DNA of 64,000 bases from Candidatus Lustribacter telmatis (GCA_003164045.1 PLRU01000083.1:24427-88426); one strand, 5' to 3'. Shown: positions 52,072 through 61,220, counted from the stretch's first letter. The notes: a model not told the origin generated them from the letters alone. Program-made: numbers and translations.

Positions 52072-52958
52072 TCGGCATCGAAGCGAAGCTCCCGACGATT
52101 GGAGTTACCGGCGCCAACGGATTCGTCGGTAAACATCTGCTGCGCAGTTTCGTGCGGCGCGGCTATCGGGTCGTGGCGTTCGCGCGCGGTTCCGGCGGCG
52201 TGACGGAAGGCGTCGAATACAGGCGGTACGAGATGGATTCCGAGTTTGGGCCGCAAGCTCTGGCTGGGATCGACGTCATCATTCACGCCGCATACATTCG
52301 CTGGAGTCGCGACAATCGAGATGCGGCGGAGCGCAATATTCGAGCGACGCGCTCGCTCTATGATGCTGCCGTGCAATCCGGGGTACGCGTGGTCTTTCTC
52401 TCGTCGCTGTCCGCACGCGAAAATGCGAAGAGCCAGTACGGCGTGCAAAAATATGCCTTGGAGCGCATGCTTTCCGAGACCGATAGCTTGATCGTTCGAG
52501 CTGGCCTCGTCGTCGGCGATGGCGGCCTGATCAGAAGCCTCTATCTCTCGATGCGCAGCGGTTTCATTCCGCTCATCGACGGCGGTTCGCAGCCCGTGCA
52601 GGTCATCGGGACGGAGGACCTTGCTGCGGCGATCGCTCTAGCGCTGGAAGAGGGCCTGGGAGGCCGGCAGAACGTTTGTTCCGAGGAGATCATTCCAATT
52701 GTCGAAATCGCGCACTCGATGGCGATGCAGTTCCATCTCCGGCCGCGTTACATCAGCGTGCCGTGGGGCCCGGCGTACGTCGTTGCGGCGCTTGCGGAAC
52801 GCCTCGGGCTGAGCTTGCCGCTGACGACGGAGAACCTGATGGGCCTGCGGGCTGCCGAGCCCGAGCGCCCAAGCTCCGCGCTGTTCGATCTGGGTTGGCG
52901 AGCACTGCCGTGGGCGACGCTGTTGCCCGCGCTCTCGTTCGAACCGAAGGCCGCCTGA
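52071..52958 (+). CDS. NAD-dependent epimerase-like protein with non-canonical start
   Basis: About 295 residues. The Rossmann loop GVTGANGFVGKHLL and the following strand are required for function, but the frame between the upstream in-frame stop (52059-52061) and GTG 52152 contains no ATG, GTG or TTG. Translation must therefore start at ATC 52071 (overlapping the previous stop as TAATC), ATC 52077, ATT 52098 or a CTG, or there is a sequence error. Later parts (HAAYIRWSRDNRDAAERNI, FLSSLSARENAKSQYGVQKYALE) give the catalytic Tyr-x3-Lys. GTG 52152 would lack the cofactor loop. Confidence 0.75.
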   Translation: MGIEAKLPTIGVTGANGFVGKHLLRSFVRRGYRVVAFARGSGGVTEGVEYRRYEMDSEFGPQALAGIDVIIHAAYIRWSRDNRDAAERNIRATRSLYDAAVQSGVRVVFLSSLSARENAKSQYGVQKYALERMLSETDSLIVRAGLVVGDGGLIRSLYLSMRSGFIPLIDGGSQPVQVIGTEDLAAAIALALEEGLGGRQNVCSEEIIPIVEIAHSMAMQFHLRPRYISVPWGPAYVVAALAERLGLSLPLTTENLMGLRAAEPERPSSALFDLGWRALPWATLLPALSFEPKAA

Positions 52959-52959
52959 A

Positions 52960-53166
52960 ATGACATCGCTCGCGCAGTTGCTTCGCCCGTCAGGATCTGA
53001 GGTCCGCGAGCTCGTGTTGCGCGAGACGGATCCCGCCCGCGCGGCTGAGTTCGAACAGCTCTGCCTCGGACCGGCGCTCACGCTACTCGCCTTGTTCGCC
53101 ATCGTCGTTTGCGCCGTCGTCGTCACTCCGTTTCGGATTCTCCGCCGGCTCGGAAGCCGTCGATGA
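52960..53166 (+). CDS. Small membrane protein
   Basis: A 68-residue protein with one hydrophobic helix (LTLLALFAIVVCAVVVTPF, about residues 40-58) followed by a basic end RILRRLGSRR. It starts one base after the epimerase stop and its own stop overlaps the next start (ATGA), which supports it being real. Function unknown. Confidence 0.65.
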   Translation: MTSLAQLLRPSGSEVRELVLRETDPARAAEFEQLCLGPALTLLALFAIVVCAVVVTPFRILRRLGSRR

Positions 53167-54782
53167 CCGTGCCCGACGTGATCGTCGTCGGAAGTGGCCC
53201 CAGCGGGGTGAATGCCGCCGCGAAGTGCGCCCAACGCGGCAAGAGCGTGCTCGTTCTCGATGTCGGATACGACGACGAGCGTTCGCGGCAGGTCATACCG
53301 GCGGGAGATTTCCTGACGGTGCGTCGGAGCGACCCCGAGCAGTCTCGCTATTTCGTCGGCGAGCATGCGAGCGCTGACGACCTGGCCGGCGTACGCGTCG
53401 GGGCCCAGTTAACGCCGCCGCGGCAATTCATCACGCGCAACGCACTCGAGCTCGCCCCGATCCAGTCGACGTCTTTTGCTGCGATGCAGAGCCTTGCGCT
53501 TGGCGGCTTGGGTGCCGGTTGGGGTGCCGGCACCTATAGTTACAACGACGTGGAACTCGAGGAGGTCGGCTTGCCCATCCTCGACATGGCCCGCTCATAC
53601 GACGAAGTCGCCGCCGATATCGGCATCGCCGGTCCGGAAGACGACGACACCAGCGTCGAGCTGTCGCGCTTTCGACCGCTTTTGCCGCCTCACGAGCCCG
53701 ACACAAATGCCGGTGCCGCCTTCGCTTCGTATCAGCGGAGCCGCGAGCGGGTGCGCTCCATGGGGCTCTCGGTCGGCCGTGCCCCGAGCGCCGTGCTGAG
53801 CCGCAGGCTCGAACGTGACGGCATGGTGCGCGAGGCAAATCCCTACGAAGACATGGATTTTTACTCGGATGCGTCGCGATCGGTGTATCGTCCGCGCTAT
53901 ACGCTCGAGAGCTTACTGCGCGAACCAAACGTCGCTTATCGTCGGAATGCATTTGTAAGCAGCTTTCGGAGCACCGGCGAGGGTGTTGAGGTTCACTTCA
54001 AGGATTTGGAAAGCGGCGCAGAGGCTACCCTCGCGGGGCGCCGGCTGATCTTGGCCGCCGGTGCCATCGGCACAACTCGCATTGCGCTGCGGTCACTGGG
54101 AATGCTCGATCGCCCGGTACCGGTGTTGTCGAATGCCTACACGTATTTGCCGTGTTTGAATGTGGCTATGCTCGGCCGTCCGGCCGAGAACCGTCGCCAC
54201 AGCCTCGCGCAATTATGCGGCGTCTTCTCGGACCCGAGCCGGCCTACCGACAAGATCGTCCTCTCGTTTTTCTCGTACCGCTCGCTGCTCATGTACAAGC
54301 TCGTCAAGGAAATGCCGTTGCCGCCGAATCTCGGCTTGCTCACCGCACGGTTGTTGCTGTCGTCGCTGACCATTGTTGGGATACATCATCCGGACCGGCG
54401 CACGGATCAGAAAACGATGCGGCTGCGTGAAGACGGCGCGGGAGGAAGCATCGACATCGTCTATAAGCGCGAGCGAACGGAGCGCGCCTGGATCGATGGT
54501 ACGCTGCGGTCGATTCGGCGCGCTTTGCGCGCGATGGGGTGCGTGCCGCTGAGCGCGATCTCGCCCGAGACGGGTGCCAGCATTCACTACGCCGGGGCGT
54601 TCGGTATCACGAGCGACCGCGGCGACGTTCTCGGGACGGCAGCCTCGGGGCAGCTCCATGCTGCGCCCGCGGTCTATATCGGCGATTCGGGGAATTGGCG
54701 TTCCTTACCGGCGAAGGGACTGACCATGACGCTTATGGCAAACGCCCGGCGCGTTGCGGCAGCAGTCTGCGACAGCTTGTAG
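53163..54782 (+). CDS. GMC-like FAD-dependent oxidoreductase
   Basis: A 539-residue flavoprotein. The dinucleotide-binding loop GSGPSG is at 10-15. MQSLALGGLGAGWGAG corresponds to the family's substrate-side loop, GRRLILAAGAIGTTRIAL is the internal FAD-contact stretch, and the C-terminal GASIHYAGAFG and YIGDSGNWRSLPAKGLTMTLMANA match the end of the GMC fold. The catalytic His region is HYAG. GMC enzymes oxidise alcohols, sugars or sterols. Its operon (epimerase, small membrane protein, acetyltransferase) makes a sugar or modified lipid alcohol a possible substrate. Confidence 0.85.
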   Translation: MTVPDVIVVGSGPSGVNAAAKCAQRGKSVLVLDVGYDDERSRQVIPAGDFLTVRRSDPEQSRYFVGEHASADDLAGVRVGAQLTPPRQFITRNALELAPIQSTSFAAMQSLALGGLGAGWGAGTYSYNDVELEEVGLPILDMARSYDEVAADIGIAGPEDDDTSVELSRFRPLLPPHEPDTNAGAAFASYQRSRERVRSMGLSVGRAPSAVLSRRLERDGMVREANPYEDMDFYSDASRSVYRPRYTLESLLREPNVAYRRNAFVSSFRSTGEGVEVHFKDLESGAEATLAGRRLILAAGAIGTTRIALRSLGMLDRPVPVLSNAYTYLPCLNVAMLGRPAENRRHSLAQLCGVFSDPSRPTDKIVLSFFSYRSLLMYKLVKEMPLPPNLGLLTARLLLSSLTIVGIHHPDRRTDQKTMRLREDGAGGSIDIVYKRERTERAWIDGTLRSIRRALRAMGCVPLSAISPETGASIHYAGAFGITSDRGDVLGTAASGQLHAAPAVYIGDSGNWRSLPAKGLTMTLMANARRVAAAVCDSL

Positions 54783-55352
54783 ATGAAGGATGCGGCGGCG
54801 TTTCTGCGTGGCAAGTTACGCGACGTTCCGGTCTCCGCGATCGCGTTCTCGCAGGCAGAAGCGTTACTCGTCGCGTTGGTTGGCTGGGTGCCGGGTGTCC
54901 CGGGGTTTGTGGTCCGGACGCTCTTCTACAAAATGCTCTTCAAGCGTCTTTCGGGGATGGCGTGGATTCAGCCCGGCGTGACCTTCGTTGAAACGAATCG
55001 CCTGGTCGTGGGGAAGAACTTCGGTGTGAATACGGGGACGTACATCAACGCGATCGGCGGCATCACGATGGGCGATTATGTGTTGATCGGTTCGAACGTC
55101 ACGATCTCGTCGGGACGTCACACGATCGAGGGTCGAATGCCGCCGGTCTTCGCTCGGCCGGCGGTTCCTCTACCCATCGTCATCGAGGATGACGTTTGGA
55201 TCGGAGCTGGAGCCGTTATCATGCCCGGCATACGGTTGCGCAGGGGAACGGTCGTGGGCGCCAATGCCGTGGTCACGCGAGACACGGAGGAGTACTCCGT
55301 GATGATCGGGGTCCCGGCCCGAAAAATCAGAACGAGAGACGCGGAAGCGTAA
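54783..55352 (+). CDS. Left-handed beta-helix O-acetyltransferase
   Basis: A 189-residue hexapeptide-repeat transferase of the WbbJ/LacA/NodL type. Imperfect hexads run from IQPGVTFVETNRLVVG to VVGANAVVTRD. The active-site His lies in SSGRHTIEG and the typical PIVIEDDVWIGAGAVIMPG turn is present. The end (VMIGVPARKIR) is standard. The N-terminal ~60 residues carry a hydrophobic segment (ALLVALVGWVPGVPGFVV). It transfers acetyl, or another short acyl group, to a sugar hydroxyl. It starts directly after the GMC gene stop. Confidence 0.88.
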   Translation: MKDAAAFLRGKLRDVPVSAIAFSQAEALLVALVGWVPGVPGFVVRTLFYKMLFKRLSGMAWIQPGVTFVETNRLVVGKNFGVNTGTYINAIGGITMGDYVLIGSNVTISSGRHTIEGRMPPVFARPAVPLPIVIEDDVWIGAGAVIMPGIRLRRGTVVGANAVVTRDTEEYSVMIGVPARKIRTRDAEA

Positions 55353-55355
55353 CGC

Positions 55356-55484
55356 TCAGCTCATTTTTATGGCAAGCCAGAGAAGCGTGCCGACGGCGAG
55401 CAAGAAGCCGGCGAATGGGAAGACGAACACCGCGATCCCTAGAACGCACGCCGCTGCCCCGTAGAGAAGATTGCGAGTGCTCAT
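55356..55484 (-). CDS. Tiny hydrophobic membrane protein, 42 residues
   Basis: Translation of this frame gives MSTRNLLYGAAACV, then a hydrophobic core (VFVFPFAGFLLAVGTLLWLA) and IKMS at the end. Its ATG overlaps the stop of the upstream membrane-protein gene as ATGA, the same junction used by real gene pairs across the window. One long or two short helices. Its stop lies 3 bases from the convergent acetyltransferase. Function unknown; an accessory subunit of the large membrane protein is possible. Confidence 0.55.
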   Translation of the reverse strand: MSTRNLLYGAAACVLGIAVFVFPFAGFLLAVGTLLWLAIKMS

Positions 55485-57427
55485 CCCGGCACCCCCGGGC
55501 CGAAGAAAATGACGCTCGGCGAATCAGCGAGATGCGCTTCGCGATAGCCGGCCCGCCCGAGCTGATGCTCTAGTGCGACAATTCGCTCGGGTGTGAAGAA
55601 GGGATGCGGTGAAACGATAACCGCACTCACTTTAAAGTTCGCAAGAAACGTCGCGGCTTCGCCCCGATCGATCGACGTAGCGAAATCCGAATATCGCTCC
55701 GGTCCGAACCAATCGCCGATCTCGGTAATCTGATGGGTTTTGAAGTAGTACGGGAGTTCATAGTCGGCGACATCGTAGACACGAAGATCGGATCGACCCG
55801 TCTGTGCCAGCCGCTTCGATACGAACTCTTCCACGCCATATCCGGGGAGGTCAGCCGATAGGTAGGCCGATGCGTTGGTATAGGCTTGCCCCTGGGCAGA
55901 TTCCACCTGCCACACCATGACGAGCCACGCAGCGCCCGCCGGAGCCGGCAAGACCGTGCAAGCCAGCAAGGCAAAGACGCCGATACGACGTATGAGGGGG
56001 CCTTGCGCGAGCTTTAACGCAACGAGCCCCACAAACGCCGCCAGAGTTGGATAAAAGAGCAGCGCGTAGCGACCGAGGTGGGTCGTCAGCAGCCAATAGG
56101 TCACGGCGTAAAACAGCAGTGCCGAGAACGCGAGCCATGGTCGAGACGCTGGGCCGTTGCGCCGTAACAGTCCGTAGACGAGGACGATCCCGGGTAAGAA
56201 GATCAGTGCCATCAATAACGATACGCCCGGTTCGCGATATTCGCGCGATTCGGGATGCCTCACGATATTGACCGGTAGTCGCAGCAAGAATCCCGGTGTC
56301 TCGCTGACGCGAACGTCGGTCATCACGCCTTGCATGTCCGCTTGCGACCACTTGCTGTCTGGCCGATGCAGGGCAATGTTCAGGTACGGAGCGACCGGAT
56401 CGCCGGCTTGTATGAAATTTTTGGCATACCAGGGGACACAGAGAACGAGAACGATCCCGCACGCCGCACTCGATGACCGTATGGAGAGACCCGTTGCCCG
56501 TGTCACGAGCCACGCAGCGATCACGGCCGGTGGAATAAAGGCTAGAAACGAGCCTTTGGTGCCCACGAAAAATCCGAAGCAGATGATGGTGTAGATCGCC
56601 CAACGCCGCTCGCCGGTCACGAGCGCCATCACCGTGCTCGCAACGGATGCGAGAAAAAAGAATCCGATGGCCGTATCGATGAAACCGGTGTCGACCCAGC
56701 GCACGAACACCGGCGCAAGTAGAACCGCAAATGACGCGAGGAACGCGGCGATCGTTGTGGCGCGGCGCCCGGGGCCACCCATTTTGTCCGCCACGGCGTA
56801 GACGAACCCATACACTCCCAGGACTGAGAGGGCGCCGCCAAGCCAGCCCAAGAAATCGATATAGTCGCCCAGGCCGAACTCGAACATCCATGTGTCGAGC
56901 AAGTTCCAGTTGTGCGCGTAATATGGGAACCGCAAAAATGGATCGACGTAAATGCGATGGGCTTGCGCCCAATCGAGCGCGTAAACCAAGTGGTAAAACA
57001 GCGCGTCGAAGCCGGTTTCGGGAAACAATGCGGGAACGGCGAGGACGAGGAGACAGACATAAAGCGCCGCTACCGCCGGTGTGAACGCCGCCGCTATCGT
57101 CTCGAATCGAACCGCCCAGAACGTGCGACGGAAAGGCGAATCCCCAAGCGCAACGAGCAACGCAATAATGAGGACGGCAAAACACAGCGCCGTTAACGGA
57201 TAGATGAGGCCGAGTAGTCCGAGCACGAACGAAGAGAAGCCGACGATCGCCATTCCGCACGCCGTAGCAATGACGACTTCGAGCAGAGCCGTGGCCGTAC
57301 CGGGCGTCCGCGGCGCCGGCGCTCCGAACCAACGTGGAACCCACAAGATCGTTCCGCAGAGATACAGGGCCGCCCAGAATGCGTGAATGACGGCGATTCC
57401 GGCCGCGTATTGCCAAATGGCTGCCAT
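55481..57427 (-). CDS. Large polytopic membrane protein, GT-C/ArnT-like
   Basis: A 648-residue protein with about 12 helices. The periplasmic first loops include FPETGFDALFYHLVYALDWAQ with acidic residues before the second half, FLRFPYYAHNWNL and LAQGPLIRR. C-terminal ~110 residues are soluble. The layout fits DUF-type GT-C membrane transferases; no subfamily is recognised. ATG 57427 is preceded by AGAGG on this strand and begins just before the first helix. The stop overlaps the start of a 42-residue gene. Confidence 0.65.
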   Translation of the reverse strand: MAAIWQYAAGIAVIHAFWAALYLCGTILWVPRWFGAPAPRTPGTATALLEVVIATACGMAIVGFSSFVLGLLGLIYPLTALCFAVLIIALLVALGDSPFRRTFWAVRFETIAAAFTPAVAALYVCLLVLAVPALFPETGFDALFYHLVYALDWAQAHRIYVDPFLRFPYYAHNWNLLDTWMFEFGLGDYIDFLGWLGGALSVLGVYGFVYAVADKMGGPGRRATTIAAFLASFAVLLAPVFVRWVDTGFIDTAIGFFFLASVASTVMALVTGERRWAIYTIICFGFFVGTKGSFLAFIPPAVIAAWLVTRATGLSIRSSSAACGIVLVLCVPWYAKNFIQAGDPVAPYLNIALHRPDSKWSQADMQGVMTDVRVSETPGFLLRLPVNIVRHPESREYREPGVSLLMALIFLPGIVLVYGLLRRNGPASRPWLAFSALLFYAVTYWLLTTHLGRYALLFYPTLAAFVGLVALKLAQGPLIRRIGVFALLACTVLPAPAGAAWLVMVWQVESAQGQAYTNASAYLSADLPGYGVEEFVSKRLAQTGRSDLRVYDVADYELPYYFKTHQITEIGDWFGPERYSDFATSIDRGEAATFLANFKVSAVIVSPHPFFTPERIVALEHQLGRAGYREAHLADSPSVIFFGPGVPG

Positions 57428-57510
57428 TGGCAAACCTCTTAAAGTGCGACGGCGAGCGTCCTGCCGTGGGGACCGGCTGTCTGCGCAACGAAGTCTGACC
57501 GCGAGTGCCC

Positions 57511-58512
57511 ATGACAATTGCCGTCATACCCGCATATCGAGCGTCGGAGACGCTGGAAGGCGTCGTCGCAGAATGTCTCGGAGTGGTCGACCACGTCGTC
57601 GTCGTCGATGACGCATGCCCGGAGAATTGCACCGCGAACCTAACGCGCTTCGTCGACTCCGCGAAAGTAACAGTCGTTCGCCGTAGCCAAAACGGCGGCG
57701 TCGGTGCCGCGACGAAGGACGGCATTGCCGAGGCCTTGCGTCGAGGCGCGGACGTCATCGTGAAAGTCGACGCCGACGGGCAAATGGATACGCGCTACGT
57801 GCCGCATATGATCGAATTCCTGGCGAGCCAGCCCGAGGTGGACGTCGTCAAGGGAAACCGGTTTGCCGATGCCGCGACACTGCAAAAAATGCCGGTTGCC
57901 CGCTTGATCGGTAACGCCGGCTTGACGTTCCTCGTAAAATTTAGTAGCGGCTACTGGACGATCGTCGACCCGACGAATGGATTCTTCGCCATACGGGCGA
58001 GTGCGCTGCGAAAGATGAACGTCAAGGCTCTCGCCGATCGATACTTCTTCGAGATCGACTTGCTGTGTGCGCTCGGACTCGCTCGCCGCGCGATCGCGGA
58101 ACTCGAAATGCCGGCGATTTACGGAAACGAGAAGAGCTCGCTTTCGATTAGCCGGGCGCTACTCGGGTTCCCGGGGCGCCTGCTCGTGCGGTTCTTAAAG
58201 CGAATTATCGTAAATTATCTCATCGTCGAAATCAACGTCGGATCGATTTGCGGTTTCCTCGGCATTCCGCTCCTCATCGCGGCGCTGGTCTTTGGATGTC
58301 ATGAATGGCTGGTCTCATACGCCACGGGTCAGCCGCGGGCGACCGGCACCATTATCCTGGCGCTGCTCATGTTCATGTTGGGATTTCAGCTGTCGTTACA
58401 AGCGCTGCTGTATGACGTGCAATTCTCGACCCGAACGGTAAAGGTTCGCCGCGATCCGGCAGAACGGGTAGATGCGAATGCCGGCTCGGCCGAAGTGTTC
58501 TTCGCATCGTGA
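57511..58512 (+). CDS. Membrane-anchored GT2 glycosyltransferase
   Basis: A 333-residue protein starting at ATG 57511 (GTG 57505 possible). GT-A domain: IAVIPAYRASETLEGVV, VVVVDDACPENC, VKVDADGQMDTRYV (the DxD), GNRFAD and VDPTNGFFAIRASAL. Two C-terminal helices (ICGFLGIPLLIAALVFG and GTIILALLMFMLGFQLSLQAL) anchor it. The DPM1/PglC-type pattern suggests transfer to or from polyprenyl phosphate. The stop overlaps the start of the acyl carrier protein gene (GTGA). Confidence 0.87.
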   Translation: MTIAVIPAYRASETLEGVVAECLGVVDHVVVVDDACPENCTANLTRFVDSAKVTVVRRSQNGGVGAATKDGIAEALRRGADVIVKVDADGQMDTRYVPHMIEFLASQPEVDVVKGNRFADAATLQKMPVARLIGNAGLTFLVKFSSGYWTIVDPTNGFFAIRASALRKMNVKALADRYFFEIDLLCALGLARRAIAELEMPAIYGNEKSSLSISRALLGFPGRLLVRFLKRIIVNYLIVEINVGSICGFLGIPLLIAALVFGCHEWLVSYATGQPRATGTIILALLMFMLGFQLSLQALLYDVQFSTRTVKVRRDPAERVDANAGSAEVFFAS

Positions 58513-58763
58513 CGGACGACGATATTTTCGAGCGTTTGGCCGGCGTCGTTCGTGAAACGTTCCACGTTCTTCCCGCCACACGCGTTCTCGAAGAAACGAC
58601 GAGTGCAGACATCAACGGCTGGGACTCGCTCTCGCACGCGATACTGATCATGCGCGTTGAGGAAGAATTCGGGATCGAGCTGCCGATCGAAAGAATCTAC
58701 TCACTAGAGAACGTCGGCGAGCTGGCTGAACTCGTCCGTTCTACGCTCGAAGAGCGGCCGTGA
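58509..58763 (+). CDS. Acyl carrier protein
   Basis: An 84-residue carrier with the phosphopantetheine site GWDSLSH (Ser40), the four-helix pattern and the following ILIMRVEEEFGIELPIERI. It carries an acyl or aminoacyl chain as a thioester. GTGA overlaps join it to the GT2 before and the WcbI-like gene after. With the fatty-acyl-AMP ligase encoded at 63558-64000 it forms a plausible acyl-loading pair for this locus. Confidence 0.9.
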   Translation: MTDDDIFERLAGVVRETFHVLPATRVLEETTSADINGWDSLSHAILIMRVEEEFGIELPIERIYSLENVGELAELVRSTLEERP

Positions 58764-59653
58764 AGCCGACGCTCCTCTTCTATGGAAACTGTCAGGCCGC
58801 AGCTCTTAGCGTCATCTTTAGCGCGGACCCTACGATAGCGGAGGCGTACAACGTCCTGCATATTCCCAGCTTTGACGACCGGATTCCCGACTCCGTAGCG
58901 GTAAATGACGAGGCGATCGCGGCAACGACGGTCTTTTTCGACCAACACGACAAAGCGCCGTTTCCCAAAGGGGATATACTCCCGGCCGACTGCCGGCGGG
59001 TTACCTTCCCTTCAGTCGATCTGTTCTTGTTGTGGCCCCTGCATTGCGTGAACGTTTACAACGATGCGCCCACGCCGCAGACGCTCTGGGGACGATTTCC
59101 GTACGGCGACCGCGCCGTCGTTGACGGCGTCATGCAGGGGCTCTCGGCCGGCGAGGTCTTGGCCTCATATGAGACCGCTTCGCAGCGAGCCTTACCGGAT
59201 CTCGACCGCTTTGAAAAGCTCGAGTACGCGCGGCTGCGTGCACGCGATGCGCAGTGCGAGGTGAAGATGTCCGACTTCGTCGTGGGTGCATTTCGCACGC
59301 AGAATCTGTTTTGGTGCGTGAACCATCCGTCGATGTTTGCGCTGCGGGAGCTAACGCACCGGCTTATCGCCGCGGCAGGCGAGCAGGCGACGGAACTGCA
59401 GCGCGCGGCGATCGATGCCACGATCGCGACACTGCATCCGGAAGGGCCCCTGAGCGATATGCATGCCCCGATTCACCCCGCTGTGGTCGACCACTTCAAG
59501 CTCGAATGGTACCCGCGCGATGATGGCCCGTACTTCGGGCTTCGGGACAATCGGCTCACCTACCAGCAGTACCTTCGAGAAATGATCGAGTGCTCTGTTC
59601 GGGTACGGGATGAGGCGGCGCTTGGACTTCCTACTTCCTCCGCAACACAGTGA
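58760..59653 (+). CDS. wcbI: WcbI-like polysaccharide biosynthesis acetyltransferase
   Basis: A 297-residue protein with the N-terminal LLFYGNCQAAALSVIF typical of WcbI, the capsule protein of Burkholderia pseudomallei with an SGNH-hydrolase-like fold and CoA binding. Other family-like parts are HIPSFDDRIP, FFDQHDKAPFP, and the C-terminal NHPSMFALREL. In Burkholderia it occurs with the same HddA/HddC/GmhA heptose genes, so its presence here supports a heptose-containing glycan. The GTG start overlaps the acyl carrier protein stop. The 3' end overlaps the convergent gene by 23 bases. Confidence 0.8.
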   Translation: MKPTLLFYGNCQAAALSVIFSADPTIAEAYNVLHIPSFDDRIPDSVAVNDEAIAATTVFFDQHDKAPFPKGDILPADCRRVTFPSVDLFLLWPLHCVNVYNDAPTPQTLWGRFPYGDRAVVDGVMQGLSAGEVLASYETASQRALPDLDRFEKLEYARLRARDAQCEVKMSDFVVGAFRTQNLFWCVNHPSMFALRELTHRLIAAAGEQATELQRAAIDATIATLHPEGPLSDMHAPIHPAVVDHFKLEWYPRDDGPYFGLRDNRLTYQQYLREMIECSVRVRDEAALGLPTSSATQ

Positions 59654-61217
59654 TTCCGTTGGTCGCAACGTAAACCGGGTGGGCGAAATCGTAGCCGTCT
59701 TTGCGCATGCGCTCGACGATGACCGCGTTTGACTTTGCTGTCTCGTCCGATCCCAGGAAATTGAAGACTCCACTATAGACGTCCGGCCCCGCTGCCCGAT
59801 CGCGCACCAGAAGAGCGTAGTTCGCATGATCGACGTCCATCGGGAACAACCGCAACGTGCGATGATGGTACAGGAACGGCATGCCTGCCTCGATCGTCGT
59901 AACGACACTATTTTCGGGCACGACGCGCGGAAGATCGGTCGCCCATTCGCGCGATTTACGCACCTCCGGCGTGGCATACTGGATCGACTCGCGGGGGTAC
60001 CAAAACACGAAGAGATTGTAAACATTCGTGCTTGCAAATCCACCCGTATATGGATTTATAAGTGCGAGGAAACATATGAGGGCAGCTACCAGCGAAAAAA
60101 GCGCGGTTCGCTGGGCTCGCGTTTGAAACATATGATATGCATGAACGAAGCCCATAAGGGCCGCCCAGATCAACGCCGGCAGATATTCGTCGTGATAGTG
60201 GGTCGTCCAGCCGAGTTTTTCCGCACCGCCGATGTTCCCGATGATGTTCGGTATCATGAGCAAAAAAGCGATCAGCGCTGCGCGCCACTCAAACCACGAA
60301 AGTAACCAAAGCGAACAGTTGATGATGAGAAAGAGGATCGCGTCGTGGGCAAACGCTGCGTTCTGAAACGCGTGCACTAAGCTGCCTGCGCTCGTCGGCA
60401 GAAAGGATCCATTGTAGAAATTAAGGGGCAGAAAGAATTTTACGGCGATTAGCCCGTAGGCGATGAGCGCCGTCGCCAGCCCGAGTTTGAAAAGACGGTC
60501 AAGGTTGGGCCTACCCCAGTACAACATCGTGTATGCCAGTAAGAACAGGCCGGTCGTTATCGCCGTTCGCTCGTCGATTGAAAGACAAAGGGCCGCCGCC
60601 GCGGTTAGAAAGACGCGGTTACTGCGCGCGGACGTACTCAACAGCATGAAGAGGAGTCCCGCGAAAATAAAAATGCGATCCGGATAAAATTGGCCGCGCA
60701 AGCCTTCAGACCAAGCAGGGTGGCAAGTCAGGAGCAAGCAGAACGCGCAGGCGGCAGGCACCGGTATATGCGCGCGTCGTAGCGCAAGATATGCGAGCAA
60801 GAGCGTTGCCGTAAAGCTCAATACGTACAGTGTTAAAAGCACGACGCTCGTTGGGAAAAGCCAAACGAACAGCGCGACGGGATAAAGGATCAGGTACGCG
60901 TGGAACTGGAGATGATTCATCTCGTAGACTGCCGGCGGCGGTAAAGGAGCAGTCGCAAGCTTCAAGGCAGTCATGGATGGTAGATGCTGGGCGTAGAAGG
61001 CCAGCAGGTTCGGCATGATTTGGTTTTCAGGAACGCCGCGGTGAGCGATGTTTTCCACCACCTCCGATATCTGTGCCATGTCGCCGAATTGCTGGTCGAC
61101 GTGAGCGATCTTCAGATTCGTCAAGTCGATCGTAAGAAGAAGAAAGAGCAAAACGGCGCACAAGATGTCGGGCGCCCTCAGAGCGTTAACAGCGTTGGTG
61201 ACCGCCGATCGAACCAC
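59631..61217 (-). CDS. Polytopic membrane protein, DUF2079/GT-C-like
   Basis: A 528-residue protein starting at GTG 61217. After helix 1, HVDQQFGDMAQISEVVENIAHRG then FYAQHLPSMTALKLATAPLP; several helices; GNIGGAEKLGWTTHYHDEYLPALIW; and a soluble C-terminal part (RVVPENSVVTTIEAGMPFLY). The arrangement resembles the DUF2079 group of predicted GT-C proteins, but I am not certain. Three bases separate it from the methyltransferase gene upstream, so it is in an operon with 61221 and 61922. Confidence 0.65.
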   Translation of the reverse strand: MVRSAVTNAVNALRAPDILCAVLLFLLLTIDLTNLKIAHVDQQFGDMAQISEVVENIAHRGVPENQIMPNLLAFYAQHLPSMTALKLATAPLPPPAVYEMNHLQFHAYLILYPVALFVWLFPTSVVLLTLYVLSFTATLLLAYLALRRAHIPVPAACAFCLLLTCHPAWSEGLRGQFYPDRIFIFAGLLFMLLSTSARSNRVFLTAAAALCLSIDERTAITTGLFLLAYTMLYWGRPNLDRLFKLGLATALIAYGLIAVKFFLPLNFYNGSFLPTSAGSLVHAFQNAAFAHDAILFLIINCSLWLLSWFEWRAALIAFLLMIPNIIGNIGGAEKLGWTTHYHDEYLPALIWAALMGFVHAYHMFQTRAQRTALFSLVAALICFLALINPYTGGFASTNVYNLFVFWYPRESIQYATPEVRKSREWATDLPRVVPENSVVTTIEAGMPFLYHHRTLRLFPMDVDHANYALLVRDRAAGPDVYSGVFNFLGSDETAKSNAVIVERMRKDGYDFAHPVYVATNGITVLRRK

Positions 61218-61220
61218 GGC

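Noticed and set aside
55851-57758. Open minus-strand frame of 635 codons in another phase of the membrane-protein gene
   Set aside because: Translation is rich in Arg, Ser and His and lacks hydrophobic helices; the overlapping frame ending at 55481 has a proper membrane profile, start and ribosome-binding site.
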